Part shown: positions 27,215 to 36,778 of the stretch, piece by piece
Numbering within the stretch: position 1 is the stretch's first letter
Layout of the letters: each line of letters opens with the position of its first letter
Origin: DAIDKA01 sp035503515
GTDB lineage: Bacteria > Pseudomonadota > Gammaproteobacteria > Steroidobacterales > Steroidobacteraceae
Length of the DNA: 64,000 nucleotides
Assembly (NCBI GenBank): GCA_035503515.1
Contig: DATJTJ010000176.1
Location: forward strand, 1-64,000
Direction of reading: 5' to 3'
Program-made: the position numbers and the translations under genes
The notes under the pieces: model-generated
Database searches by the model: none
What the model saw: only the letters and a program-made list of their open reading frames with translations
What the model was told of the DNA's origin: nothing

Positions 27215-27357
27215 GGCCAGCAATCACGGGGTACCAGGACCCTGTTGTTCTTTCGCGTCTGCCGCTTCCGGCCCAATGCGGCCACTGACGGTCCGCTGCC
27301 AAAATCAGGAAGATCGATCCCGCTCGGTTCTTGATATCGATTTCGCGCGATTTGTCC

Positions 27358-27666
27358 ATGACAACCGTGGAGCATCGAGCTGGACCGCCGCCTCGCTGCG
27401 AAGGTCTTACTGTGGGAATCGCCGATATGACCCGGGATCCGCCACACAATGGTGAACTGCACCCGGACGGGGACGAGCTGATCTACATCATCTCCGGGAA
27501 GGTCAGAGTCGTCGGCGATTCTGCGCCAGGTCACCCATGCGAGTTGGGGCCCGGTGACATGTGCATTGTCCCGCGAGGCGAGTGGCATCGGGTGCACCTG
27601 CTGGAGCCTACGCGCCTCATGCATGTGACACCGGGCCCGCGAGGCCAGCATCGAGCCATTGTTTGA
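27358..27666 (+). CDS. Small cupin-domain protein
   Basis: This 102-residue single-domain cupin shows the two motifs of the fold: HNGELHPDGDELIYIISGKVRVVGD with two His and a Glu that can bind a metal, and CELGPGDMCIVPRGEWHRVHL with the third His. Small cupins act as isomerases, dioxygenase-like enzymes or sensors. The substrate is unknown. The ATG at 27358 is preferred to an upstream in-frame TTG or ATT codon. Confidence 0.78.
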   Translation: MTTVEHRAGPPPRCEGLTVGIADMTRDPPHNGELHPDGDELIYIISGKVRVVGDSAPGHPCELGPGDMCIVPRGEWHRVHLLEPTRLMHVTPGPRGQHRAIV

Positions 27667-27745
27667 TGCGGCCCCGGCAATACATGCGGAATTTTCCGGC
27701 GGTCAGCGCGTCTCTGGTGTGTTAGCCGCTGGAGGGAGAAGTGAA

Positions 27746-28162
27746 ATGGATGTGCCAGACGCAATAGTCCGCCGCGTCCGAGCGGTGATACCAATGTTAG
27801 TGTGCGTCGACGGAGCTTCCGAAATTGAATTCTGCCGGCGGGTGTTCGGTGCCATAGAACTGGCGCGTCGATCCGCAGACAACGACACTGTTATGCATGC
27901 GACGCTTACGATTGGCGACAACCTGATTATGATCCACGGGGAGTTTCCAGCTCTTGTAAGCCGGCCCCCACCGTTGGACGGCGGCTCGCCAGTCGTGATC
28001 TACATTTACGTTGAGGACGCGGATGCTGTGATGACGCGCGCAGTATCGGCTGGTGCTCGTGTTCTCATTCCGATTGCCGACCAACCTTGGGGCGACCGCA
28101 TGGGACGAATAATTGATCCGTCTGGGCACGTATGGAATGTAGCTACCCGTGATGCCACTTAA
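27746..28162 (+). CDS. VOC (glyoxalase/PhnB-like) family protein
   Basis: This 138-residue protein has the paired beta-alpha-beta-beta-beta layout of the vicinal oxygen chelate family: AVIPMLVCVDGASEIEFCRRVFGA opens the first module and GRIIDPSGHVWNVATR closes the second, as in PhnB-like and SRPBCC-associated proteins. GGAGGGAG before the ATG at 27746 fixes the start. Its base composition is more AT-rich than most of the window. Confidence 0.82.
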   Translation: MDVPDAIVRRVRAVIPMLVCVDGASEIEFCRRVFGAIELARRSADNDTVMHATLTIGDNLIMIHGEFPALVSRPPPLDGGSPVVIYIYVEDADAVMTRAVSAGARVLIPIADQPWGDRMGRIIDPSGHVWNVATRDAT

Positions 28163-28266
28163 GGGCGAAGTAGCCACGCCGGTTAGGAATGGGGTTCGGT
28201 CACCGCGCTGACCGCTTGGACCCATAGGACCGGATTGGGCACAAACCAGCCACTCGAAAGGAAAGT

Positions 28267-28279
28267 CCTCCGCCGGAGG
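28267..28279. repeat. Short GC hairpin
   Basis: CCTCC-GCC-GGAGG forms a 5-bp stem with a 3-base loop in the 193-base gap between the VOC gene and the TonB-like gene. No T tract follows, so it may only attenuate or be incidental. Confidence 0.25.
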
Positions 28280-28355
28280 GGTGGAGTGTTGGCGACGATT
28301 GGACCGTTGTAGAATCAGAAATGTGAACTGAGGTTGACTTGCGCATCCCGAGGGT

Positions 28356-29066
28356 GTGCACTTCCGGGTGAGAGATGATGCATTCGGACCGCGGTCGCCA
28401 GTAGCGCTGGACACGCAGGTGAAGCAGGTGCCTCTCGGCCGAGCGACTTTGTTAGTAGCAGTCGGTCTCCTGCATGGGGCAGTGCTGTACGCTCTCGTCC
28501 ACGCCCACTCCCGCCCCACACTCGACGGGCCGCCGCTCTTTGGGCCCGCTCAAACAAGTAATCCCAACTTTGTGCAGCTGCGACCGGTTAAGTCGAGGCT
28601 CTACACACCGCCGTCTGTCGACGACCCGAAGAACAATGTAAAGGCGTGGCACTTCCCGGCCGCACGAATTTGGCCAATAACGGGCGAGCCAGATCCGGTC
28701 CCGTCGGAGTTCAGCCCCTTCATGGATTCGGAGCCCACAGTGGAGCAATTCGTCCCCACCCCGATTCGGGCGGGTAGTCCCGAGGCGGCGGCACTGAAGG
28801 CCGACGAACCACGAATGATTGTGTGGATGCGACCGGCATATCCCGAGGAGTGGGCCAGCGACGGGAGCGGCCGGACGATAACTCTTGCCTTTCACATCAG
28901 TTCCGTCGGATTCCCTTCGGATATCAGGATTGAGCGGGCCTCGGGCTCGCAACGGCTCGATGCCGCCGCGCTGGTTGCCGCAAAATCGTGGCGATTTACG
29001 CCGGCGAAGTGGCGGGGCCAGCCTATCGAAAGCCAAGCAACGGTTGGCATCACATTCAACTTCTAA
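28356..29066 (+). CDS. TonB C-terminal domain protein
   Basis: This 236-residue protein has an N-terminal hydrophobic anchor (about residues 30-50, LLVAVGLLHGAVLYALVHAH), a proline-rich linker and a C-terminal TonB domain: the strand-helix-strand with AYPEEWASDG, TLAFHISSVG and LDAAALVAAKSWRFTPA is typical. It probably spans the periplasm and touches outer-membrane receptors. The start is GTG at 28356; no better ATG is in frame. No exbB/exbD lie next to it. It is in the AT-richer patch. Confidence 0.78.
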   Translation: MHFRVRDDAFGPRSPVALDTQVKQVPLGRATLLVAVGLLHGAVLYALVHAHSRPTLDGPPLFGPAQTSNPNFVQLRPVKSRLYTPPSVDDPKNNVKAWHFPAARIWPITGEPDPVPSEFSPFMDSEPTVEQFVPTPIRAGSPEAAALKADEPRMIVWMRPAYPEEWASDGSGRTITLAFHISSVGFPSDIRIERASGSQRLDAAALVAAKSWRFTPAKWRGQPIESQATVGITFNF

Positions 29067-29418
29067 ATGTTGCTCGGGGCCCCACCCTGGCTGGTGGTTG
29101 GTATGGTTCTTGATGATCCGGCAATATCTGAAGGATGCGTGGCATCCGGCGCATGGCGGTCATCGAGGTCCTGGACGCGGTTCGGCCGCGCGCTGCGTGA
29201 GCGCCAGACTGCGGCCCCGAGACGACGCCAGGGCGTGGCTGATCCGCTGGAAGCTTTGCCAACAGCCATGTGAACGACGCATCGGGTGGTTCGGATGAGC
29301 GCTCGGATCCCGCGCCGCGTCGGATAATCCCTACCGGTCCTGGACGAAAAATCAACGGGCGGCCGTCCCGTGAACCTGATGGCGGAGACGGGTCGGTCCC
29401 CGCCACCATGCCTTCGCC
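29067..29418. other. Intergenic stretch without a recognisable gene
   Basis: Short frames on both strands cross this block but show no family resemblance and no consistent ribosome-binding site. It separates the AT-richer patch from the tamA-tamB operon and presumably holds the promoter of tamA. No RNA fold was recognised with confidence. Confidence 0.4.
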
Positions 29419-31416
29419 ATGGCGCGGGGGGGAATTGCACTGGATATCGGGTCCCTGGCAGTGAAATTCCGGCCCCGGGCACTGGCAGCCTGCGGCCTGT
29501 GCGGTCTGTTGTTCTTCGGCACGGCATTCGGTGCGGACCCGCAGCCCTACAAGGTCCATATCGCCAAAACCTCCAACAACGCCTTGAACGCAATGCTTCA
29601 GGGAACCTCGAATCTGTCGGCGCTGCGCAAGAGTGCGCCGGTGGGACCCTTTGCGCTGATGGGTCGCGCCCGCAGCGACGTCGATCGCCTGCAGACGGTG
29701 CTGCAGAGCTTCGGGTACTACCAGGGGAGGGTGGTGATCACCATCGACTCCCTGGCGCTGGATGATCCGAACCTGGGCGAGGAGTTGACCAACCGGCCTC
29801 CGAAGCAGGATGCAGACGTGTCGATCGCCTTCTCCCTGGGACCCCTGTTCCACCTGGGGCAGGTGCAGCTGACCGGGGAGGTGCCGCCGAGCGCGGCCGC
29901 AGCGCTGAAGTTATCGACGGGCGCCCCGGCCGTGGCATCGGAGGTCCTGGCGGCGGCCGATCGCGTGCGACAGGCGCTGGGGGAGAATGGCTATGCCTAC
30001 GCGAAGGTCGACCCTCCGCATGCGAAGGAGAACTCGGCCGCCCGCGTGCTGAACGTCTCCATCCACGTGACACCCGGCGCCCGTTACCGCCTCGGAGAGA
30101 TCCGCCTGCAAGGCCTCAAACTGACCCATGAATCCTATGTACGCAAGCGGCTGAAGCTGCGCACCGGCGAGGAATACCGGGCGAGCGCCATCGAGGCGGC
30201 GCGCCAGGACCTGCTGGGGACCGGCATCTTCACCCAGGTCAGCGTCGCGGTGGCACCGATGCCGGACGCCAGCGGCAATGTGCCGCTGACCTTCACGTTC
30301 CGCGAGCGCAGGCAACACCTGGTCGGATTCAAGGCGTCCTATTCCAGCGACCTGGGAGCGAGCGCCGGCGTCAACTGGACCAAGCGCGATGTGAGCGGCC
30401 GGGCGGACTCACTCACCCTGGCCACCGACGTGCTGAACCTGGGCGGCGGCACCGCGACCGATGGCATCGGTTATGACCTCAATGGCAAGTACCTCATCCC
30501 GGACTGGAAGACCCGCGATCAGTCGCTGCAGGTGAGTGCCAGCGCCCTGCGGCAATACCTGGATGCCTACGACCAGACGGCGGCGCTGAGCGGAGTCTCG
30601 GTGATCCGCAAGCTGTCGAGCATCTGGAGCGTCAGCGCCGGTTTCACGGCGGAGCGCGAGCAGATCATCCAGGAGCCACCGCCGGCGGCTGCCGAAAGCG
30701 CCGCCGTCGGCTGCACGACGAACCTTGCTCCGCCCGCACCCGGCACCACCGCGCTGCGCTGCCGTTACGACTACACGCTGCTGGGCCTGCCGCTGACCGG
30801 CACCTACGATACGACGGAGGCCGGTCCGCTCGCCGATGCCATCAAGGGCGTGCGCGCGGCGCTGACCCTCACACCCACGTACTCAGTGGGGCATCCGAGT
30901 ACCCGATTCCTGATCACCCAGCTCACGGCTTCCGCCTATTTCGACCTGCACAACCTCGGGCTGCCGTCCGCCCCGGGACGCAGTGTCATCGCCGTGCGGG
31001 TCCTCGATGGGCTTGCGGTCGGCGCCTCGCAGTACAGTCTGCCGCCGGACCAGCGCTTTTATGCCGGCGGCAGTGGCACCATCCGGGGCTATCGCTACCA
31101 GTCGGTGGGGCCGACCTTTCCCGATGGATATCCCATCGGCGGTACGGCCATCAACGCGGCGAACCTCGAGTTCCGGCAGCGGATCGGCACGTCCCTGGGG
31201 TTCGTGACCTTCGTCGATGCCGGCAACGTCAGCCGCACGCTCGATCCCATCAATGGTTCCCGGCAGGTCGGTGTCGGGGCGGGCCTGCGCTACTACACGG
31301 CGCTCGGACCGCTGCGCATCGATGTGGGCATCCCGGTGCAGCGCCGCTCGGGGCCCGGGGTCGTCAATCCCGACCAGGCGTTCCAGATCTACATCGGACT
31401 CGGGCAGGCCTTCTGA
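29419..31416 (+). CDS. tamA: Translocation and assembly module outer-membrane protein TamA
   Basis: This 665-residue Omp85 protein has a signal peptide, three POTRA-like repeats (about residues 60-290) and a 16-strand barrel with the conserved loop motif SGTIRGYRY (about residue 553), ending in Phe. TamA works with TamB to carry phospholipids and help assemble outer-membrane proteins. It is followed after 2 bases by tamB. The start at 29419 (ATG) is tentative; a GTG at 29461 would give a cleaner signal peptide beginning MKFRPRAL. Confidence 0.9.
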   Translation: MARGGIALDIGSLAVKFRPRALAACGLCGLLFFGTAFGADPQPYKVHIAKTSNNALNAMLQGTSNLSALRKSAPVGPFALMGRARSDVDRLQTVLQSFGYYQGRVVITIDSLALDDPNLGEELTNRPPKQDADVSIAFSLGPLFHLGQVQLTGEVPPSAAAALKLSTGAPAVASEVLAAADRVRQALGENGYAYAKVDPPHAKENSAARVLNVSIHVTPGARYRLGEIRLQGLKLTHESYVRKRLKLRTGEEYRASAIEAARQDLLGTGIFTQVSVAVAPMPDASGNVPLTFTFRERRQHLVGFKASYSSDLGASAGVNWTKRDVSGRADSLTLATDVLNLGGGTATDGIGYDLNGKYLIPDWKTRDQSLQVSASALRQYLDAYDQTAALSGVSVIRKLSSIWSVSAGFTAEREQIIQEPPPAAAESAAVGCTTNLAPPAPGTTALRCRYDYTLLGLPLTGTYDTTEAGPLADAIKGVRAALTLTPTYSVGHPSTRFLITQLTASAYFDLHNLGLPSAPGRSVIAVRVLDGLAVGASQYSLPPDQRFYAGGSGTIRGYRYQSVGPTFPDGYPIGGTAINAANLEFRQRIGTSLGFVTFVDAGNVSRTLDPINGSRQVGVGAGLRYYTALGPLRIDVGIPVQRRSGPGVVNPDQAFQIYIGLGQAF

Positions 31417-31418
31417 TC

Positions 31419-34400
31419 ATGAGACGACCCGCCAGAATCGCGAGCGCAGTGGCCGCCGGCTTGCTGGGGCTGATGGTCCTGGTGATCGCCGCCGTGCTCG
31501 TGATCCCGAATACGACGGGTGGCCGCGCGCTGATCATCCGCGAGACGGCCGCGCTGACCGACGGCAAGGTCCGTCTCGCCGGCATCCACGGCCGCTTTCC
31601 CGGGGCGCTGGACCTGGACCGCATCGAGCTGCGCGACCGCCAGGGTCCATGGCTGTGGGCACAGCACATCTCCCTTCGCTGGTCGCCCGCTGCGCTCGTG
31701 GGCCGGCACATCCTCGTGGACTCGCTGCACATCGCCCTGCTGCACGTCGAGCGCTATCCCCTCCGGGAGTCGAACCGCAGTTCAGGGTCCTCGTCGGTAC
31801 CGCATACGGATGTGCGGGACCTGAGCATCGACACGCTGGAGCTGGGTCGGGCACTCACCGGCGATCCGGCATCGCTCAGTGTGAAGGCCTCGGCCCACGT
31901 CCGCTCTGTCCAGGATATGGACGCCCACCTGGCGCTGCGTCGGATCGCCGGCGATGGCGACTATGAAGCGGACGCTCACCTGGACCCGCAGTCCATCGAC
32001 GCGACACTGCAGTTGCGCGAGCCTGCCCACGGTCCCCTGGCGCACCTGGTCAAGGTACCGGACGCGGGGGCGCTGTCGGCGCAGGTCGCGATCCGCGGAC
32101 CGCGTGCCGCCGAGAACCTGCAACTGTCGGTGGCGGCGGGACCCCTGCAGGCACGGGCCAACGGCCGCATCGATCTGCACGACGGCGCCGCCGATCTCGG
32201 CTACTCCGTGGTGGCGCCTGCGATGACGCCGGCCGCGGGGCTCGCCTGGCAGAGCATCGATGTGCAAGGGCAGCTGCACGGACCGCTGAAGCTGCTCACG
32301 GCCGACGGCCATGTGCTCATCAAGGCCTTGCAGATTCCGGGCGGCACCCGCGTGGCCCAGGTCGATGCGCGCGTGCAGGGCGATCGCGGTTCCATCGATC
32401 TGAAGGCGGCAGTGGATGGCCTGCAGATCCCGGGCTCCGCACCCGACCTGTTCGCGCATTCCCCGCTCACCGTGGAGGCGGTGGCGCACCTGGATGACCC
32501 GACCCGTCCGGTGCGGCTGACCGCGCACCATGCCCTGTTCGCCCTGCAGGCCGATGCCGTGACCGTGGGCCGGCAACACGCCAACCTCAGACTCGAGGTT
32601 CCGGACCTGAAGCCTCTGGCGCCCGTGGCGGGCGCTGGCATCACGGGCGACGCACAGGTGACGGCGCATCTGGACTACGCGCCCTCGGCGAGCAGCATCA
32701 CCGCGAATCTCAGCAGTCATCTCGATGCGCCGGGCGCCGCCTGGGCGGGCCTGGTGCGCGGCGGCCTCACGCAGCTGCAGGCGGCCGTGGACCTGAGCGA
32801 TCAGCGCATCGAGGTGCGCACGCTCAGGCTCACCGCGCGGGCGATCACCTTCACGGCGGACGGTTCGGAAAATCGCCGCAGCGGGCAGGACGTGCAGGCC
32901 CGGTTCGAGCTGGGCCTGCCCGATGTGCATCGCCTCTCCCCTTCGCTCGCGGGGGATCTGCAGATAACGGGAACCGTCGCGGGTCCCCGGGAGCAGCTCG
33001 GTACCGACACGCGGCTCGCCGCGAATCTGTCCGTGAGCGGATCGCCCCGCGGCAAGGTTTCGGCCCGTATCCAGGCCAAGGGCCTGCCCCAGGCACCGCA
33101 GGCGACGGTCGAGGCCTCGGGGGAGCTGGAAGGATCCCCCCTTCAGGTCAACGCCGAACTGCGCACCGAAGCCGCCGGGGCATTGCGCGCCATCATCCAG
33201 CGAGCCCATTGGAAGAGCGCGAACGCACACGGCGACATCACGCTCGCGCGGTCGCTGCAGGAAGGCCGCGGCAGCGCGCACCTGCAGGTGGGACAGCTGA
33301 GCGACTTCAGCGGCCTCGCCGGCCGCCCCCTGTCCGGCTCGGTCAATGGCGAACTGCAGCTGGCCTCCCAGGCGGGGCGATCGACGGCACAGCTCCAGGT
33401 CGACGCACACAACGTCGCCACGGCCGGTATCACCGCCAACGCGCAGCTGCATGCGGGGGGACCGCTGAACGCTCTCGAGGTCACCCTGCGGGCCGACTCT
33501 CCCGCCATCGCCGGTCAGCCGGCCCGGATCAGCGCGGTAACCACCGTGGACCTCGGGGCGAAGAGACTGCGGCTGTCCAGTCTGCAGGCCTCCTGGCACG
33601 ACCAGGACCTGCGGCTGCTGAACCCGGCTCAGGTGCAGTTTGCGCAGGGGCTGACGATCCAGCACCTGAAACTGGGCATGCGGCAGGCGATCGCGGAGGT
33701 CAATGGGGCGATTTCCCCGGCCCTCGATGTGCACGCAGCCCTCAGGCACGTGGATCCTACCGTGGTCAACGCCTTCGTACCGGGTGCGCTCGCCAGTGGC
33801 ACCGCCGACGCGGAAGCCACCCTGAAGGGCACCCTTGCCGCACCCACCGGCACCGTGCAGCTGCAGCTGCTTCACGTCAGGGCCCTGAGTGTCCAGGCGC
33901 AGGGCCTGCCGGCGAGCGACCTGCGCGCGACGGCCCACCTGCACGGGGACACGGCCGACATCGATGCGCATCTGAGCGCCGGCGGCTCGCGGCTGATGCT
34001 GACCGGCAAGGCGCCCATGGCGACGGGCGGTTCCGCGGATCTCAAGGTGTCGGGCAACATCGATCTGGCGCTCGCCAATCCCATCCTGGAGGCGGGCGGT
34101 GAGCATGTGACCGGCACGATGTCGATCGATACCCGGGTCACGGGGCCGACCAGCGCCCCGCAGATCGCAGGCTCGGTCCGCCTGAGCAACGGCAGCGTCA
34201 GGGACTATGCGCAGGGGATCAGCCTCACCGACATCAGCGGCAGGCTGACCGGCGCCCAGGGGTTGCTGCGTATCGAGCAACTGACCGCGCGCGCGGCGCC
34301 GGGCGACATCGCGGTGCAGGGCACCCTCGGGGTGCTGCAGCCGAAGATTCCCGTCGACCTGAAAATCACCGCGAAGAATGCCCAGCCCATCGCCAGCAAC

Positions 34401-35375
34401 ATCATCACGGCCAACCTCAATGCCGACCTGCAGATCGATGGCGCAGTGCGCGACCAGCTGAACGTCAATGGCAGCGTTCATGTGAACAAAGCGAGTATCA
34501 GCATCCCGGGTGGCCTGCCGCCTGAGGTGGCCGTGCTGGATGTCGAGCGCGACGGGGTGGCCCCGCCGCCACCCGCCGCAAATCCCCTGATGGTCAACCT
34601 GCACGTGGACGTTGATGCACCCAACAGGATCCTGGTCACGGGCAGGGGACTCGATGCCGAAATGGGTGGCAGTCTTCACGTCCGCGGCACGACCGCGGTG
34701 CCGCGGGTCACCGGCGGCTTCGAACTGGAGCGCGGGTTCTTCACCCTGGCCAGCAGCAGGCTCACGTTCAGCAGCGGTACCGTGACGTTCAACGGCAGTG
34801 GTCTCGCGCACAAGCTCGATCCTTCCCTGGACTTCACCGCGCAGACCCAGGCGGCCGAGGTCACCGCCATCGTGCATATCACGGGCCTCGCCGATTCGCC
34901 GAAGATCGCACTCAGCAGTACCCCGGAGCTGCCTTCCGATGAAATCCTCTCCCGGATCCTGTTCGGGGAGCCGGCGGCGCAGCTGACGGCCCTGCAGGTC
35001 GTGGAAATCGGGGCCGCGCTGGCGAGCCTGCGCGGCGGCGGCAACGGGCCCAGCCTGAATCCCCTCGCGCGGCTGCAGAAGGCGCTGGGACTGGACCGTC
35101 TGTCCGTCGGCAGCGCGGCCAATACCTCCAGCGCTTCCTCCAGCACCCAGGCGTCCGGGGCGAGCGTCGAGGCGGGGCGCTATGTTTCCAACCGGGTGTA
35201 CGTGGGTGTCAAGGAGGGCACCACCGGCTCCAGCCAGGTGGATGTGGATGTCGATCTGACCAAGAACCTGAAGCTGCAGGCGCAACTGGGCAACGGCACC
35301 GCCACCGCCCAGGGCGTCACGCCGGAAAACGATCCCGGCAGCAGTCTCGGAGTCGCGTACCAGTTCGAGTACTAG
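31419..35375 (+). CDS. tamB: Translocation and assembly module inner-membrane protein TamB
   Basis: This 1318-residue AsmA/DUF490-family protein has a signal anchor (about residues 8-30) and a long repetitive beta-rich body that bridges the periplasm as a lipid-conducting groove. The C-terminal TamB domain is clear: VTGGFELERGFFTLASSRLTF, PELPSDEILSRILFG, SVEAGRYVSNRVYVGVKEG and the terminal YQFEY. It is directly downstream of tamA. Its stop overlaps the convergent DUF3618 gene by 4 bases. Confidence 0.94.
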   Translation: MRRPARIASAVAAGLLGLMVLVIAAVLVIPNTTGGRALIIRETAALTDGKVRLAGIHGRFPGALDLDRIELRDRQGPWLWAQHISLRWSPAALVGRHILVDSLHIALLHVERYPLRESNRSSGSSSVPHTDVRDLSIDTLELGRALTGDPASLSVKASAHVRSVQDMDAHLALRRIAGDGDYEADAHLDPQSIDATLQLREPAHGPLAHLVKVPDAGALSAQVAIRGPRAAENLQLSVAAGPLQARANGRIDLHDGAADLGYSVVAPAMTPAAGLAWQSIDVQGQLHGPLKLLTADGHVLIKALQIPGGTRVAQVDARVQGDRGSIDLKAAVDGLQIPGSAPDLFAHSPLTVEAVAHLDDPTRPVRLTAHHALFALQADAVTVGRQHANLRLEVPDLKPLAPVAGAGITGDAQVTAHLDYAPSASSITANLSSHLDAPGAAWAGLVRGGLTQLQAAVDLSDQRIEVRTLRLTARAITFTADGSENRRSGQDVQARFELGLPDVHRLSPSLAGDLQITGTVAGPREQLGTDTRLAANLSVSGSPRGKVSARIQAKGLPQAPQATVEASGELEGSPLQVNAELRTEAAGALRAIIQRAHWKSANAHGDITLARSLQEGRGSAHLQVGQLSDFSGLAGRPLSGSVNGELQLASQAGRSTAQLQVDAHNVATAGITANAQLHAGGPLNALEVTLRADSPAIAGQPARISAVTTVDLGAKRLRLSSLQASWHDQDLRLLNPAQVQFAQGLTIQHLKLGMRQAIAEVNGAISPALDVHAALRHVDPTVVNAFVPGALASGTADAEATLKGTLAAPTGTVQLQLLHVRALSVQAQGLPASDLRATAHLHGDTADIDAHLSAGGSRLMLTGKAPMATGGSADLKVSGNIDLALANPILEAGGEHVTGTMSIDTRVTGPTSAPQIAGSVRLSNGSVRDYAQGISLTDISGRLTGAQGLLRIEQLTARAAPGDIAVQGTLGVLQPKIPVDLKITAKNAQPIASNIITANLNADLQIDGAVRDQLNVNGSVHVNKASISIPGGLPPEVAVLDVERDGVAPPPPAANPLMVNLHVDVDAPNRILVTGRGLDAEMGGSLHVRGTTAVPRVTGGFELERGFFTLASSRLTFSSGTVTFNGSGLAHKLDPSLDFTAQTQAAEVTAIVHITGLADSPKIALSSTPELPSDEILSRILFGEPAAQLTALQVVEIGAALASLRGGGNGPSLNPLARLQKALGLDRLSVGSAANTSSASSSTQASGASVEAGRYVSNRVYVGVKEGTTGSSQVDVDVDLTKNLKLQAQLGNGTATAQGVTPENDPGSSLGVAYQFEY

Positions 35376-35638
35376 GAGCGGCGGCGGTACCAGATCATCC
35401 CGGCGCAAATTCCTGCGCCGATGCCGAGCGCGATGGCGGCCGCCGTCATCGGTCTTTGCCTGATCCAGCGGCCCGCAGCGGTCAGCGACTCGGTAGAACC
35501 TTCCCGGGCCACACGCCAGGCCACTTTCGCCCGTTGGCGCGGCGACAGCCGCAGCTGCAGGGCGCTGAGTATGCGATCCAGGGCGTGGCGCGTGGCCTCG
35601 ATCTCCCGCTCCAGCGATTCGATCTGCCCGGAGTTCAT
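35372..35638 (-). CDS. DUF3618-like small membrane protein
   Basis: This 88-residue protein has an N-terminal amphipathic helix (IESLEREIEATRHALDRILSAL), a LSPRQRAKVAW linker and one C-terminal transmembrane helix (MTAAAIALGIGAGICAGMIWY). That layout fits DUF3618 proteins, which often sit with holin-like and YqjD-type membrane proteins. The start at 35638 overlaps the stop of the upstream holin-like gene, so a longer frame reading further upstream is ignored. Confidence 0.75.
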   Translation of the reverse strand: MNSGQIESLEREIEATRHALDRILSALQLRLSPRQRAKVAWRVAREGSTESLTAAGRWIRQRPMTAAAIALGIGAGICAGMIWYRRRS

Positions 35639-36045
35639 GGATGGATCCGCCGCAACAGCACCTCCCGGTCCCGGCGCAGGGAGTCCGCAAGGTGCTCGGG
35701 TCGCAGCGATGTCTTGCGCAGATGCCTGCGGCCGCGCTCCACCAGCCACAGACCGGCCGCACCGATGACCAGTCCCACGGCGAGCGCGGCCAGCCAGGCC
35801 GGGATCAGCAACGCCAGCGCCAGCACGGCCGCGGCCACCAGCACCAGGATCGCCACGAACAGCAATCCGGCACCGCAGCACAGGTCCAGGGCGCAGGCGC
35901 GCAGGGGCGAACTTCTTTGCAGCAGTTCAGTTCTGGCCAGTGCCAGCTCCTGGCGGGTCAATACCCCCAGCTGCGCGATCAGCTGGTGCAGCAGACCGGG
36001 AATGGACTTGCGGTGGTCGGATATTTCGTGGTCACCCATCAACAT
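35635..36045 (-). CDS. Holin-superfamily-like membrane protein (YqjE type)
   Basis: This 136-residue protein has a soluble N-terminus with QLGVLTRQELALARTELLQR, then two close transmembrane helices (about residues 55-100) and a basic C-terminal tail. The pattern matches 'phage holin family' YqjE-like proteins of chromosomes, which are linked to stress and ribosome/membrane association rather than lysis. It overlaps the DUF3618-like gene by 4 bases. No phage genes are near. Confidence 0.75.
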   Translation of the reverse strand: MLMGDHEISDHRKSIPGLLHQLIAQLGVLTRQELALARTELLQRSSPLRACALDLCCGAGLLFVAILVLVAAAVLALALLIPAWLAALAVGLVIGAAGLWLVERGRRHLRKTSLRPEHLADSLRRDREVLLRRIHP

Positions 36046-36199
36046 GTCGGTTCACCGTACTCCCGGCATGAATCTAGAACAGTTCGGGTCTTCGACGCGT
36101 AGGAGGGGAACCCCAGCAGCGGAAGTCCGTTGCGAGACTTCCGTGTCGTCTCAGAGGCACCCGGGGATATGCGCCGCCGGTGCTTCGGCAGCGGGGTCT

Positions 36200-36772
36200 C
36201 TATTGGGAGAGATGCTTGAGGAATTCCTGCAGCGCCGGCCGGCCGTCCTGCCAGAGCAGGAATGTATCGGGCGAGTCATCCGGCAGACTCAAGTCTATCG
36301 CGTGGCTCGACGCGATCAGTTTCAACGTGTCGGGTTCGACGGCGTACGCGCGCAGGGCGGCATTCGTCGCCGGCACGAACAGGACCTCCGGCTTCGGCAG
36401 TCCCTCCGGTAAGCGCTCCAGCGGCGTCAGTTTGACCGAGTGTCCGTCGACATCGATGATCAGTTCACCGGCGGTCGCACCGCCGGCGGATGGCAGCTCC
36501 TTGCCGTAGTACGCGGACCAGCGGTACAGGAGCAGGAATTCCGAGTATTTGCCGGCATCATCCTTCTGGATCGCATCGAGCGTCAGGTAGTTGTGCGAGG
36601 ATCTGGCATCCGCCGGACGCGAGAACGTGATGGGGGCGCCCACCACGGTCACCGTGGCGCCCGTGCGGTCATCCAGCACGTCACGCGAACCTGGCGGCAC
36701 GCTCTTGCAGGCGGCCAGTGCCGCGAGGACCGTGAAGGCGAGTAAATCTCGGGACAGGTACCGACTGGCCAT
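36200..36772 (-). CDS. Hypothetical lipoprotein
   Basis: This 190-residue protein has a lipobox (VLAALAAC, Cys at about residue 22), so it is lipid-anchored and likely periplasmic. The mature part is about 165 residues, beta-rich with no motif I recognise; a segment with LTLDAIQKDDAGKYSEFLLLYRW is the most distinctive. It begins 6 bases after the oxidoreductase gene and is probably co-transcribed with it. Confidence 0.7.
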   Translation of the reverse strand: MASRYLSRDLLAFTVLAALAACKSVPPGSRDVLDDRTGATVTVVGAPITFSRPADARSSHNYLTLDAIQKDDAGKYSEFLLLYRWSAYYGKELPSAGGATAGELIIDVDGHSVKLTPLERLPEGLPKPEVLFVPATNAALRAYAVEPDTLKLIASSHAIDLSLPDDSPDTFLLWQDGRPALQEFLKHLSQ

Positions 36773-36778
36773 GCTGTA

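Noticed and set aside
29300..29418. GC-rich folded-looking leader of tamA that at first suggested a riboswitch (GGTCGGTCCCCGCCACC resembles the end of a cobalamin element).
   Set aside because: I cannot find the other conserved blocks of the cobalamin riboswitch, and tamA is not expected to be B12-controlled.
29063..29593. Minus-strand frames spanning the region before tamA.
   Set aside because: They run into the tamA coding region on the opposite strand and show shadow-like composition, with no recognised domain.
31782..35762. A 1326-codon open frame on the minus strand opposite tamB.
   Set aside because: tamB is supported by clear family motifs; the antisense product is low-complexity (Gln, Arg and Gly rich), as expected for a shadow frame.
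35635..36045. Holin-like gene considered as a sign of a prophage.
   Set aside because: No other phage gene is near, and the protein has the chromosomal YqjE-like layout next to a DUF3618 gene.
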